DNA from: Hermatobates lingyangjiaoensis | Taxonomy: Eukaryota > Arthropoda > Insecta > Hemiptera > Hermatobatidae | Length of the DNA: 64,000 nt | Direction: 5' to 3' | Assembly: GCA_026182355.1 (NCBI GenBank) | Contig: JAPFBL010000068.1 | Span: 3,613,001 to 3,677,000 of the forward strand | Part shown: piece by piece, positions 45,980 to 57,614 of the stretch | How positions within the stretch are numbered: the first letter of the stretch is position 1 | Layout: each line of letters begins with the position of its first letter | Made by a program: the position numbers and the translations under genes | Notes under the pieces: generated by a model | Told to the model about the DNA's origin: nothing | Database searches by the model: none | Seen by the model: the letters and a program-made list of their open reading frames with translations, nothing else

Positions 45980-46262
45980 CCATTAAACACAAGCCTCAAG
46001 ACCAAAAAGCATCCATCTCTCACAGGCGCTAATTAACCATGCTGTTATTTCTGTCTGTTGAGGCATATCAACTACAAGGTTAATAATGCCCTTCACTGGA
46101 GCAAGTCGTACATTCCACCACACTTGGATATACTGATTGTAATGATCTTTGAAGCGAATGCCACCACATCCTACAGAATAGGGCCCCCGATTAGAGGTAA
46201 GATCCATTGTAAAAACTCTAGCCCAACTCCACCTAAGCCTGCGGGTATCGAGTTCGGCTCCG
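45980..46262 (-). other. Orphan open frame, possible repeat-borne or relict coding segment
   Basis: An open frame of about 90 codons ends in TAA at 45983. It includes TMDLTSNRGPYSVGCGGIRF, then HYNQYIQVWWNVRLAPVKG and MPQQTEITAWLISACERWML. Composition is protein-like (many Trp, Gly, charged residues) and GC content is higher than the flanks. It begins immediately beside a (TA)n tract (46263-46287), and the longer frame upstream runs through that tract and a PLE-like fragment, so the true start is unclear. I do not recognise it. It could be a fragment of a mobile element, a captured exon, or a chance frame in a GC-rich repeat. Confidence 0.35.
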
Positions 46263-46420
46263 ATATATATATATATATATATATATAGAGTTGTGGTTTG
46301 CTTCTCAACACAAGTACTTTGTACTTCTTCCTGATGACGACGGATATCGAAGTGAGTTCTGTAGTGACTTTCCATGTTCTTTCCTATGCGCTAAGGTATA
46401 TATATTATATATATATATAC
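46263..46420. repeat. Short element between two (TA)n tracts with degenerate hammerhead core
   Basis: (TA)n at 46263-46287 and 46397-46419 enclose about 110 bp. It contains TTCCTGATGACGACGGATAT followed by CGAAGTGAG (about 46328-46358). The 5' core is canonical (CTGATGA) but GAAG replaces GAAA and no palindromic stem III follows. Confidence 0.45.
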
Positions 46421-46780
46421 TTTTTCGATGAAAATACGATCCGAAATGGACAAATAAAGTTCAATGTACATAAAAAAAACATAGAGAAATTAAAAATCAT
46501 TTCTTCTGTTCACCTCTCAGTTTTTATTTTTTATTATTTTATTTTATTTGTTTTTCTGTTTACTATTATTTGTCATATTCCTATTTTAATTTAAATTGAT
46601 TCTTGTCTACCTTATTCTCTGTGACCGGGCGCGTGTGTGGTAACAATGCTGGTCTCCCTCCAACCGTCTCTGTACCAGTGCGCTTGGTTTCCCTTCTTTA
46701 TCTCTCCTGAAGATGGTTCAACCGAAAATTAGAGACTAAGTTTGTGTTTTTAATTTCAAGATCTTGGTCAAAACTACATC
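46421..46780. mobile_element. Family B5 insertion with tail
   Basis: After (TA)n comes a 35-bp tail (46421-46455, with AAATACGATCC, the inverse of the B tail) and a short minus-oriented piece (46456-46492). A plus-oriented unit then holds the hammerhead motif, ending near 46765. It is an asymmetric, partly truncated version of the fold-back design. Confidence 0.6.
46703..46735 (+). ncRNA. Hammerhead ribozyme motif, family B5
   Basis: Stem I is TCTC (46703-46706) with GAGA (46732-46735). The core CTGAAGA is at 46707-46713, stem II is GGT/ACC with a TCA loop, then GAAA, stem III palindrome AATT (46727-46730), and A46731 before the predicted cut. All core positions are intact. Confidence 0.6.
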
Positions 46781-46799
46781 GTATACTACATGAATATAT

Positions 46800-49200
46800 T
46801 TAAGATGGGAGCTAACTATGAATTCAGACCAGCGGGACCTAAGCATTGGACTACCCTGACTACCAGATAATTACTTTAATATAGTGAGATGGAAAGATGA
46901 ATGTTCAAGTCATGTTAGCAACAGTATTACTGGCTCTTGTTAGCACTTAGAGCTAATTTCAAAATTGCAGTAGTCGTGGTAGTTACAGTATTAGTAGGAC
47001 AGAGGGACACTGACCATGCTAACAGAACTTCGACTAATTTCGGTGGTTGACATCCTCTGGCAGAGGTACACTACCATTGTAGCCATGGCGATTGAAATCA
47101 ATATTAGACCCAGTCATCGTCTTCATATGCGAGTTCTCATAAACAGACATCAATATACCAAAACATGTAACCTGCAGTTCATAGGAAAAAAACATCTACC
47201 TCACCATCCAAATGTTACAAATTAAATCTTTTTCAGAAGCGCAATTAGAAAGAATCATAAAGTAAGGACTAACAACTTATGATATTTTGACATATGCGTA
47301 AATAAATAGTTCGCTAAATGTCTTGGTACACTCTGTCAATCAACTAGTCCATGACAACAATGACCAAAATAATTAAACATGTTGGAAGTGGTTGGATTTC
47401 TAGTTAAAATCAAGTTCACATTGTTATTAAAAACTTACTTTGTAGGTAAAAATAAAAAATGTTTGAAAAGAAAATACCGGCTTCTAGAGGATCATAGTAG
47501 AGTATGGTAACAATGATAGCGAACAAAACTTGGAAGTCTTGGCCGTGTTTAGTTTTCTACTTGTGTAATGTAATAGTTTACACTTCTTCATCGACATTTC
47601 TTTTTACTGACTATAAGGAAGAAATTTAACAACTAGAAACATCGGTCATCAAAATATTGACTTGAATATTCACAATTTACAAATTCCAATAAACTATATT
47701 AGTACTGCTTCAGCATCAGTTGATATTGCTGCAATATTTGGTGAAGTTCATCCTTAGTGCATATTGTGTTAAAAAAATCTCCAGGAATTTGGGGTAATTT
47801 CCTCATTCTGGTTCGTTTTATAAGTTCAGCAAATCAGATTGTCGCCTCTTAACATTAACCAGGCTTACCAACTTTATGAAAAGTAAGAAGGAAATTGAAG
47901 TCAGATTGGATACCATTTTTAACATATATTTTTTCCTCTAAAGAATTATTTTGAACAAAATAAGGAATATTTATAAGTTTCCCTTTCTGGTTTTGGACTC
48001 AGCAAAAAAAACACAAACATTTATGTTTTAAATATAAAAATTTTACTTTTATGTTTTTATTTTTACTCTTGAAATTACACAACAGAAAATTACAAAGAAA
48101 AGGAAATGGAAAAGGATGTAAAATGTTTTTAAAACAAGTTAGCAAATGTTCTTTATAACTTCAAGTTTTACTCCCAACTTATTTTTTTTTGTAATATTGA
48201 ACCAATCTCTAAGAATAAAGTTCTGCATTAATTAAAGAAATAAATGCGGAAAAAAACATTTCAGTGTATCTAAGCTGTAAAAACACTAAGAATGCTATTG
48301 GTTAAAGTCTACTATCTGTTGTTAACATTTGACTTTTAATCAATCGATAAAAAAGTAGTATCTGATGGGAAATGCGTATGATTCCATTATTATATAAATC
48401 AAAAAACCAGGTCAGAGGAATCCTTGGAATGTCCAAAAACAAACTTCAACTGTTCAATTCTAACTTTCTAGGAGTTCTCTAAATTAGAAAAACTAGTTTA
48501 AAGCAACGACTTGCAAATGTAGAGGACGGTTAGCGCTGAATTAATTTAGCAAGCTGAAGAAAAAGTGACCAAAGTTTCTAGTTGGAGCGAGTGGGTTGGA
48601 ATGAGGAGTTGTAAATTAAATTAGAAGACTGAGAGGAAAGCAAGACTGGGAATAGAGTAAAAGAGCGGACTGAATGGCTGAGGGGCTTGATTAGGACTAC
48701 GCAGTGCATGCAGCTAGCGCAGGACTGCCGCTTGTGTCGGCAATCCTGCACAGACCCAACCATTCCCCAGTTAATGAAAAAAACACACCATGCAACCTTT
48801 CAACTTACTGCATTTCGTAGCAACTGTTTTGCCACCCGGGGAGATGGTAAGATTTGCCATTATCCAAATGGCGTTGATAATCCGTTAACCATCAACATTT
48901 CAGTAACTCCTCCAAAAATTTATTTTCATTCAAGGATCTAACATCAGTCTGTTCTTATTAGCTCCAGACTATTATCATCTTTTTACAGTACTCGTACACA
49001 TATACAGTCATCATCAAAGAACACAAAGCATTTTCAAAACAGTAATATTTAATTCATATCATAACTAATTGTTAAATTAAATAACTGTCTACGTTTTCAA
49101 CCAGTTTAAAAAAATAGTTTTGAAAAATTTAAAATTAATTTATTTTGACATTTCAAATATTACAGATCAACAATTCCTTTAAAAACAGTATTAAACACAT
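46800..49200. other. Non-coding AT-rich region
   Basis: I see no recognisable gene or element. The open frames at 47016, 48578 and 48687 carry no identifiable domain; the last two are opposite strands of one GC-richer patch. Confidence 0.55.
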
Positions 49201-49330
49201 AAAATATAAAAACAATTAAGACTTTATATTAAAGTCTGAAATTTGACACAATGATCTGAAATTTTAAATTTTCTGTTAATTTATGACTGATTTTTTTTCT
49301 ATTTTTACACCCTCAAAATGCCAGCCCCCT
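49201..49330 (+). repeat. Dispersed repeat, copy 1
   Basis: It shares about 125 bp in the same orientation with 50465-50589: AAAATATAAAAACAATTAAG at the start, CTGAAATTTTAAATTTTCTG in the middle, and CCTCAAAATGCCAG plus CAGCCCCC at the end. The family is not recognised; it may be the 3' end of a retroelement. Confidence 0.75.
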
Positions 49331-49736
49331 GGCACATGCCACCCGGGGCGGACAGGTGTAGTTAAAACTACACTGTCGTTTGGCTTATCAAATCAGGTGT
49401 GGATTTAGTTTATAGCAATGTAACCCGTATCAGAAGCTTTTTAGTTCTAATGCCACCGCTAGGAATATTAACAAATGTATAGCTTCCACCTTCCTCCGAC
49501 TAGACATTTTTAAAGGAAATAATAAATTACAAATACGGAGTCACGTGCAACGTTTTATCTCTCTAACCCAGGCCTTCCGATTCAAAATCGTTTCACTACA
49601 AACCTAGAATAATGATAATATTTGCAATAAGTAAATAAGTAACTTACATAAGTCAATTCTACTAATTTATTAGGTACTCTATTTTCTATATGACATCAAA
49701 ATGCGGAATAACAGACTTACTCATTAAATGTGAAAT

Positions 49737-49975
49737 CCGTAAATGTGTGGTATTTACTCATACAGGGGTAAATGGATAAAACAAAGTACCTACCCACAGA
49801 AAAGAAGTCTTTTTGATAGTTAGACTGTTCGATTCTCCACCAGTTCCATTGGAAGTTTCCCTGGCGATGAACACGAAATGTTTGAAACGCGTAGAACAAA
49901 ACGGCTTCTTTTTTTGTGTGAGACTTTGTTTTATAGATTTACCCCAGTATGAATAGACTTACTATTTACCATTTC
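49737..49975. repeat. Fold-back element, family E2, diverged
   Basis: Outer arms at about 49742-49805 and 49890-49972 are imperfect inverted copies related to family E1. The centre contains GAAACGCGTAGAAC (49884-49897, plus strand), the same GAAA plus ACGCGT stem III as E1. The 5' core reads CTGGCGATGA rather than CTGATGA, so it is probably inactive. Confidence 0.55.
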
Positions 49976-50464
49976 ACTTTGAACCTATTCATAAATTTAA
50001 TGCAAATAAAGAAAGCAAGACTGCTTCTTCATTGGTTTCTCTAGTTTTTATAAGTTGTAGAAAACACCAGATGTAGTGTCCCACCCAGCCTGCTGAAAGC
50101 GACAATACTCTTGAACATCAAGTTCACAGCATGCTCCTTATTAAGAATAAAGTGTAGCTGTTGATCACGGGTAACATACTTGCCATAAGCACTCAAGATT
50201 AGGAACTAGATCTTTCATGCTGAAGACGAGAAATAAAAGCTCCGAGAGAGGAGAGTGAGTAAGTAAAGCGGTAGGTGCCGATCCTGTACAATATCAGGCA
50301 CTTATTTGTTAGACATCTCCAGTAAGGAAACTTGCAAAATTCAAGCTTCCTGATTTATAACTAATCCAATAATATGGCTCACCTACAATTAAGACATATG
50401 TAAATGAGTCAAACTTTCTACTCTTAGGACAACATTTAGGTCGAAAACATGTTTGTATTGCAAA

Positions 50465-50589
50465 TAAAATATAAAAACAATTAAGACTTTAAAAACTCAC
50501 AGAATCTGAAATTTTAAATTTTCTGTTTATTTATGACTGATTTTTTTCTATTTTTACATCCTCAAAATGCCAGGCCATGGCCAGCCCCC
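50465..50589 (+). repeat. Dispersed repeat, copy 2
   Basis: This is a direct-orientation relative of 49201-49330 with small indels. It differs most in a roughly 20-bp segment after ATTAAGACTTT and near the GCCAGGCCATGGCCAGCCCC end. Confidence 0.75.
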
Positions 50590-53500
50590 ATTTTATTGGC
50601 AAAATGTCCGTTTATTCATCGGTTTATATTTTATAAGTGATTTCATAAATCAAACTACGAGCGACTCATATTGTTAAAATGAGTATCAGTCACCAAGCAG
50701 TGCAATGATAGCGAATCGGTAAAACAAAGTCATGGGTGGAGGGCAAACGTGCGGTTTATATATAGAACAATATAATGCAGAATGAAGTCGTCTCTGGAGG
50801 AGACCACTAAAAGAGAAATATGTATACTCAATTATCTCTGACTTTAAAATTGTATTACAGTTAAATAAAAGAACTCAATAAGATGGTAAAAGTAATGTTA
50901 CTTCAGGAGTGCAATATTCCTGCACTACGACCTCACAGCACAGAATATAAGTTTTCTCCAAGGAAATTTATTTTTAATATTATAAGAAAAGAGAAGGTGA
51001 GATTTCCGTGAGAGTAGGGTTATAGAATGTCGAGGAACTCTAGAAACATGGAAGTCTGCGATAAACAAAACTACAGTAATACAACTTAACCGTCTACATC
51101 CCCATGTCAGGAGAAATATCTTAAAACGACGGCTCTTTAGGAAAAACAGTGAACCTCCACTAATGAAAACAGTAAATAATTTAAAAAGGAAACACAAAAT
51201 TTAAAAAACAATTACAAATAAAAACGTTTACAAGAAATTAAATTACTTACTTATGAAAATAAACTTCATTTAATTTAGCTAGTTTTTTTGTTATTGAACA
51301 GTCGTTCCATCCTTTTAGAAGATTTTAAATAAAGCAAATAACCTTCTTATTTAAGTAATAATACACTTATTAACAAGTAATAATAATGTTAACATTGAAT
51401 ATTCGTCAACATTAGAATAAAGAGATGACTAACATATCCTTGCAAGTTAGTCCATGAATATACACTCTACATCACATGTCGGATTTATGTCTAATGCAAT
51501 GTAGATAGGCCATACATCACAATGAAATATAGGGGGAATCATGGTTTTTCTCTATTAGTTGTGCAAATATTTTTGAGACTTTTCGTAACTGTATGTATAC
51601 AAATTCCTCAAATAAACTTCGGAAAATATAAAGAGATTACAAAGGTATTTTTAAATTCAGCATTCCATAGAAAGGTCACTCAATCAATATCAACAACATT
51701 TTAGAATTATTAAAAGAGTTTGTTAATGTATAACCTGTATTTGTTCTGATTTTGAAAATGTCTAATGAAGAAATTATTATTATTCTTTATAATAATAAAT
51801 TATGAAATCTTACTTTAATAATGAATTAACAAAAAATAAAAAGCTATCCATTTAATAAGCAAGAAAAATACAATTTTCATCTTTTGACAGATTTCTATTT
51901 TCTCAACTCTTTTAAGAAACATTTTTAATATTTTCTTGAAGATTGTAGGTTTTATGTTGTTTCTTTCTCTCCTCTTTGAATGTGTGTTCTGACGAGCGTG
52001 TTTACATATAGGGCAAACTCAAACATGGGATGTCTACTTTAATGGTACTATTATTATTTAATACCATAAAATAATAAGTACTTCGTTCACCTTGCAATCA
52101 ATGCTTTGATGAAATGTTTAAATTGAATTCTTCATTAATTATAGATTACATAATACGAAATTTCGTACTTGATTTTTCACAGTAATGTAATTTTGTGACT
52201 TTCTGTTATTGCTTCTAACTGGATGATAAGGAGCAGTGCCAGACTAAACCTCAACCACTGAAATATCAGTGCCAGTGGAGAGTGGCACTTAGGCTATATC
52301 AGTGCCAGTGGAGTATTAAATGTGAACTTCACACGTTGACAGAAATACGGCCGATAGAAAAGTCACTTCAAAACGAAAATCAATCAAATACATTTATACA
52401 CTTCTGAGTCAGAAAAAATGTTACCATATGTATTAGACAAGAATCAAGAAAATTGGCAACATTTCAAGTTTTAGAAAGATAAATCATCTACACAGTTGGA
52501 GTGCTCCTGTCCCATATACTAGACATATTGAAGAGCCAACCGCTTGCAATACATTTTCATTACAATTGTAAAATTGAATCATTAGTACATTAGAATGAAT
52601 CATTCAATGAAAGCGATTATTTTTAACTTCCATTATAAATCCACTTATAATCAAGTTGAGTGTAGACCACCAAGTTTTTTTTATGAACAATTATGTTTGC
52701 TTGAAAACTCATTAATTTTTGATATCATAAATAAAAGTTATTAGAAAAGTAGGAGAGATAAGGAGTAATATATTTTTATAAATGAAACTTTCAGAAATTG
52801 TCAATAAGTAAGTGCTTCGGGGTTATTTACTTGGAAAAGATTGAAATTTTCCCTGAAATTACATTCGTATTTTAATATATTTTCAGGTAGACTTTTAGCA
52901 ATAAAAATGCCTTTGATTCTAATAACAACAACTCTATGGTTAAAAGTAAGGGTAATATGCAGAAGAAGGGGCCCCCGCCATCTTGTTCAGTTATAACGTA
53001 TTATAATAATATCTATATTATATAATGTAGATTATTTAGAAATAATATATTAACACTTAATATAATGTCTTAAATTATGTATCAAACCTATCTTATACAC
53101 TGAGTTATGATACTAACAGCAGATATCGATACCCAGACGCCATGACAGAAACCCCTTGTTAGGAATTCTAACCACAATTAATTTTCGAAAATCTAGTTGT
53201 TTGTCCATACAAAAGATATTTTATACATTTTGTTAGATAATTTCTGTTACTATTGAAAATATTTAAAAAAGTTTATGAACATAATCCCCGAAAAAAAAGC
53301 GATTGAGAAAGGATGAGGGATTTTGATTTGAAGTACTTCCTTGGGGGGGGGGGGGGGGGGGGTACATTCCTAACAAGACAGTGAATATCAAAGGGTATTC
53401 TTCTCTCAGCCGTTATAATCTTAAACAAAAGATAAATTCAAGCCGAGACACTTCAGCATTATGGCATTACTGTCAAATAGAAAAAGGACAATTGAACATT

Positions 53501-55827
53501 AATGTTTTCAATTTTTCATTAACTATTTGATCAATTGTCAACTGGGAAGACTGTTCCCAAAGGCTATATCCTTTTTGAGAACCGCCACTCTGAATCGTTG
53601 TGTAACATCTCTTCTTCTACCGTTCACTAAGCGCCTCACAGCCTCTACCGCAATGCTATTTCTACCCTATTGAGTTGGCGTTTCCCACGCTAGCATACTG
53701 TTCTATAATTTGACATACTAAACTCAAACCACATTAGCAAGATTTCCCTTTCTCTGGTCAGGGTTAAGACCTGGCTTTATTGAATTTAATGCATTCAATT
53801 TAAATCTATTAGATTCAATGCATTTAATACAAACAGTACAAAAAGGACAAAGATTAAAAACAATAGAGGAATTTGAAATATATAAACATGAAAACACAGA
53901 AAATTTATCATTTACTCATTAATCGGATATACTATTTAAACCAATAATGAAATTAAAAATACGACTCTGGGTGGGCTTAATGACGATTTAAATCGTAAAA
54001 GAATAAATTCAGATGGTAAATAAAATAATATAGGTAATTTAGGCATATATTGGTAATTGTTGTTTAATCGGTATTTATACCCAGGATACTTGGACTATTA
54101 TCAGTCCCCCTGGAAGATGCATAGGTAAGACCAATTGCTAGGTAAGACGGATTTTTATTATAATATATTTACTAACCTCTGTGGTATTAACAATTTGCAA
54201 GTATTTAAGTGCCATAAAGCTACTTTATAATGTTTCTATATTGTTCCTCTTAAGAAATATTTATTATATTCCTAAATAATATATAAACATTATAAATATT
54301 TCTTTGGAATATGTATTATACATATATTTTTTTCTACATGTAAACATATCCACATAATGTTGGAACGCACAGAGGGATCAACAAATATTATAAAATAATA
54401 TTCTGGGGTCCTCAAATCACGAAACTCAACTCAAGTCCACTTGAGTTGTTCATTGTTAGTTTCCTTATATCTAATGGCATACATTAGTATAGAAGCTACA
54501 GAAACAGGTTTTATTTGATTATTTTAGTGGAAAGTGATTGCTTTCTGGATTCCCCAGGGTACTACAGAATGAAATCCCTTTCGACTCCAGCGCACCAGTC
54601 AATCAATAGTGAGGAAGAGGTCTGACACTGCAATGCTGACCACGCCCGGGAAACCGCAATTAGACATCAAGCGCGAGACATACACAAACATTCTACTACA
54701 CCACCTTTAGCTGCACGCATTTCAGGCAAAACCTAGCTCCTAAAGGGAAACGCCTCACGAAGGTAACACCGACCAAATATTCACCCGAAATGAACAGTAG
54801 CTTCTAAGTAAGTAATTAGCATAATAGACGCATGTCACAAGTCAGAGACATCTTAACAACGTGCCTTAGCAAATAGAATCTGATGCTTATGTATCATGGC
54901 ATATGATATATTTTATATTTTACCAGGATTTGTAACATAGGGACTCCATGAAACGGAGGTTTCAAGAATAAATTGAAAACTGAAAAGTGTACTTCGTCTG
55001 AATTCAGTAATATGAAGAACTCGAATTTTCATCATAAGGTAAGTGAACATGTCATGAAGACGTCCGAACAGTAAACTGTTCTGAAATGTTTATGGTACTG
55101 AAATATACACTGCTTACTCTCTACTTTATTAAAAATATAGAAGTAATGAAAATTCAATTTTATTTTTTTTTAAATTTTCTTATTTTGAAGCTACCGATTT
55201 CTAATTTTTCATAATAATATATGTGTGCAATACTTTTTGCCAAAAATATATATTTCTCACTTTTTAATAAAATTTGGAAAACTGGTTTGAAGAAAAACTG
55301 TGTAAATTTTGATCTAAAACCGAATATAGGAAGACAATATTAAACTTATAGAATTATTTCTTTTCAGTTATTACCACCTACAATTACCTCCAGTTATTGC
55401 TCATATGCGAGGAAATTCTAAAATTACAATTAGAAAGTTTTATACTTTTAAATACTTTAACCTAAAAATTGATGAATGGAGAGTAGCATTCAATTCAATA
55501 AAATTTCAATGTTATAAAAGGCGCATTATCATACTAAAAGTCTATTATTAAAGTAGAGCTAATAAAGTACCTTGCTAGAAGTCACATAAGCGTTAATGAA
55601 AATAGTTTCAATATTTCATGACTGAAGACAGACACAAGTTCACCTAAGTGACTCTACTGAAAGGGGGACCCCAATAACGAATCTATGTATTTCTCCCGAT
55701 TGGAGTAAATTTCTAATGACGATTATTGAGCCCCAATCAGGCAAGATTTCCCAGCTTTCATTTTGCTTTTAACAGTTTTGAACGAGTGATACAATTTCAG
55801 TTCAAAATATAGATTTTATTTAAACAA
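50590..55827. other. Non-coding region with minor repeats
   Basis: I recognise no gene. It holds an 18-bp direct repeat (52263-52280 and 52296-52313, ATATCAGTGCCAGTGGAG), the poly-G run at 53343-53362, and a GC-richer patch at 54560-54790 without coding character. Confidence 0.55.
53343..53362 (+). repeat. Poly-G run of 20
   Basis: Twenty uninterrupted G residues lie within AT-rich DNA, followed by TACATTCC. The exact length may be uncertain, since homopolymers this long are often misread. Confidence 0.9.
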
Positions 55828-55830
55828 AGT

Positions 55831-56275
55831 ATATATATATATATATAACAGATTCAATAATATATCGACCGTTTGATAGAATAGGTGTGTTCTCTAATCG
55901 GGGTTCGGTCAATTTTCCAGGATAAAAAATCAAACTCTCGTTGCCAACGTTTCGGTTTTATTTAAAACCTTTTTCATAGGCAGAAGTAAGAATTTTTTAA
56001 CTAAGAAAATGAAATTTACATTATTTAAAGGAACAACAATGTTAGCCGGACAAAACCTTCGACTAGACTGTCAGAAGTCGAAGGTTTTGTCCGGCTAACA
56101 TTGTTGTTCCTTTAAATAATGTAAATTTCATTTTCTTAGTTAAAAAATTCTTACTTCTGCCTATGAAAAAGGTTTTAAATAAAACCGAAACGTTGGCAAC
56201 GAGAGTTTGATTTTTTATCCTGGAAAATTGACCGAACCCCGATTAGAGAACACACCTATACATATATATATATAT
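55831..56275. mobile_element. Fold-back element, family A3, complete with tail
   Basis: Arms 55881-56064 and 56076-56259 are 184 bp each with an 11-bp loop and pair essentially perfectly, so the insertion is young. (TA)n lies at 55831-55847 and 56262-56275. The left side has a 33-bp tail (55848-55880) between (TA)n and the arm; the right arm meets (TA)n almost at once. Each arm holds the family A motif: CTATGAAAAAGG, hairpin, CCGAAACGTTGGCAAC. Its 3' half resembles a hammerhead (stem I TGCC/GGCA, GAAA, ACGT palindrome). The 5' core is not CUGANGA. Confidence 0.8.
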
Positions 56276-56326
56276 AGTTCAATATAAACAAAGAAACATA
56301 GAGAAATCAGAAGAACACACTTACAG

Positions 56327-56360
56327 TCTCTAATTTTCGGTTTGAACCGTCTTCAGGAGA
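56327..56360 (-). ncRNA. Hammerhead ribozyme motif, family B2, opposite arm
   Basis: This is an exact mirror of the motif at 56456-56489, with all core bases intact on the minus strand. Confidence 0.6.
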
Positions 56361-56455
56361 GATAAGAGAGGGAAACCAAGCGCACTGGATCAGAGACGGT
56401 TGGAGACCGTCTCCAACCGTCTCTGATCCAGTGCGCTTGGTTTCCCTCTCTTATC

Positions 56456-56489
56456 TCTCCTGAAGACGGTTCAAACCGAAAATTAGAGA
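56456..56489 (+). ncRNA. Hammerhead ribozyme motif, family B2
   Basis: Stem I is TCTC (56456-56459) with GAGA (56486-56489). The core CTGAAGA is at 56460-56466. Stem II is GGT/ACC with a TCAA loop and one unpaired C before it. GAA is followed by AATT (56481-56484) as palindromic stem III, with A56485 before the predicted cut. Confidence 0.6.
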
Positions 56490-56579
56490 CTGTAAGTGTG
56501 TTCTTCTGATTTCTCTATGTTTCTTTGTTTATATTGAACTATATTTGTCCGTTTTGGATCGTATTTCCAACGAAAAAAA

Positions 56580-56582
<3 letters not shown>

Positions 56583-56615
<33 letters not shown>

Positions 56616-57614
56616 CAAACAGGAAAACGATCGAAAAAGACAACAAACGTTTCACGGTGAATCACAAACAGAGAACTAAGGAAGAAACACACTTACTGTC
56701 TCTAATTTTCGGTTGAACAGTCATCAGGAGAGTTGAGATAGGGACACCAAGCACACTTGTGAAGCGACGGTTGGAGACCAACAATGTTGTCACACGCGTG
56801 CCTCACTTGTTCAAGTGAGGTAAGAAAACATAACTAAGAATAAGCTAAGAAATAGAAACTGAAACTGAAGAAAATTAGGAAATATAAATAATAAAAACTT
56901 AAAAGATAATAATGAAAAAACTAAGAGGAAAACAGCTGAAAGAAAATAAAATCCAGGAATATAAATAATAAATACTTAAATAATAATAATGATGAGGATG
57001 ATTGGAATAAAGTTGTATAAATACTAATTTAATATAAAAATAAAAAGATAATAATCAAAAAATAATAGTCAAAGGTAAACTAATCTCTAACCATAAAGAA
57101 TAGCGTTGTAAACCAGGTTTGAATTTAAAAAGATAGGGCTATTCTGAATGGTTAGAGATTAGTTTACCTTTGACTATTATTTTTTGATTATTATCTTTTT
57201 ATTTTTATATTAAATTAGTATTTATACAACTTTATTCCAATCATCCTCATCATTATTATTATTTAAGTATTTATTATTTATATTCCTGGATTTTATTTTC
57301 TTTCAGCTGTTTTCCTCTTAGTTTTTTTCATTATTATCTTTTAAGTTTTATTATTTATATTTCCTAATTTTCTTCAGTTTCACTTTCATTGTCTTAGCTT
57401 ATTCTTAGTTAATTTTCCTTACCTCACTTGAACAAGTGAAGCACGCGTGTGACAACATTGTTGGTGTCCAACCGTCGCTTCACAAGTGCGCTTGGTGTCC
57501 CGATCTCAACTCTCCTGATGACGGTTCAACCGAAAATTAGAGACAGTAAATGTGTTTGTTCCTTAGTTCTCTGTTTGTGATTCACTGTTAAACGTATATG
57601 GATATATATATATA
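56583..57614. mobile_element. Largest fold-back element, family B3 (458-bp arms)
   Basis: Arms 56647-57104 and 57138-57595 have equal length with a 33-bp loop and only scattered mismatches. (TA)n is at 56583-56611 and 57602-57614. A 35-bp tail (56612-56646, GGAAAACGATCG) lies only on the left. The arms hold AT-rich internal sequence, the CACGCGTGTGACAACATTGT block and the hammerhead near the outer ends (57511-57543 plus; minus counterpart 56699-56731 with weakened stem II). No open frame of note is present, so it is non-autonomous. The outer family B portion is shared with B1, B2, B4 and B5. Confidence 0.85.
57511..57543 (+). ncRNA. Hammerhead ribozyme motif, family B3 (canonical CUGAUGA)
   Basis: Stem I is TCTC (57511-57514) with GAGA (57540-57543). 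The core CTGATGA is at 57515-57521. Stem II is GGT/ACC (57523-57525 and 57529-57531) with a TCA loop. GAA (57532-57534) is followed by AATT (57535-57538) and A57539. All conserved positions are present. Confidence 0.62.

Larger units (their letters stand above)
56262..56611. mobile_element. Fold-back element, family B2, with tail
   Basis: Arms 56272-56407 and 56409-56544 are 136 bp each around a single central base (56408) and look perfectly paired. The left arm starts in (TA)n. The right arm is followed by a 38-bp tail (56545-56582, with TTTTGGATCGTATTTC) and (TA)n (56583-56611). It is directly adjacent to family A3 and family B3, sharing (TA)n borders. Opposed hammerhead motifs lie at 56327-56360 (minus) and 56456-56489 (plus). 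Confidence 0.82.

Noticed and set aside
56699..56731. Fully intact hammerhead in the left arm of B3
   Set aside because: The core is present but stem II reads TGTTCAACC, which no longer forms the GGT/ACC pairs.
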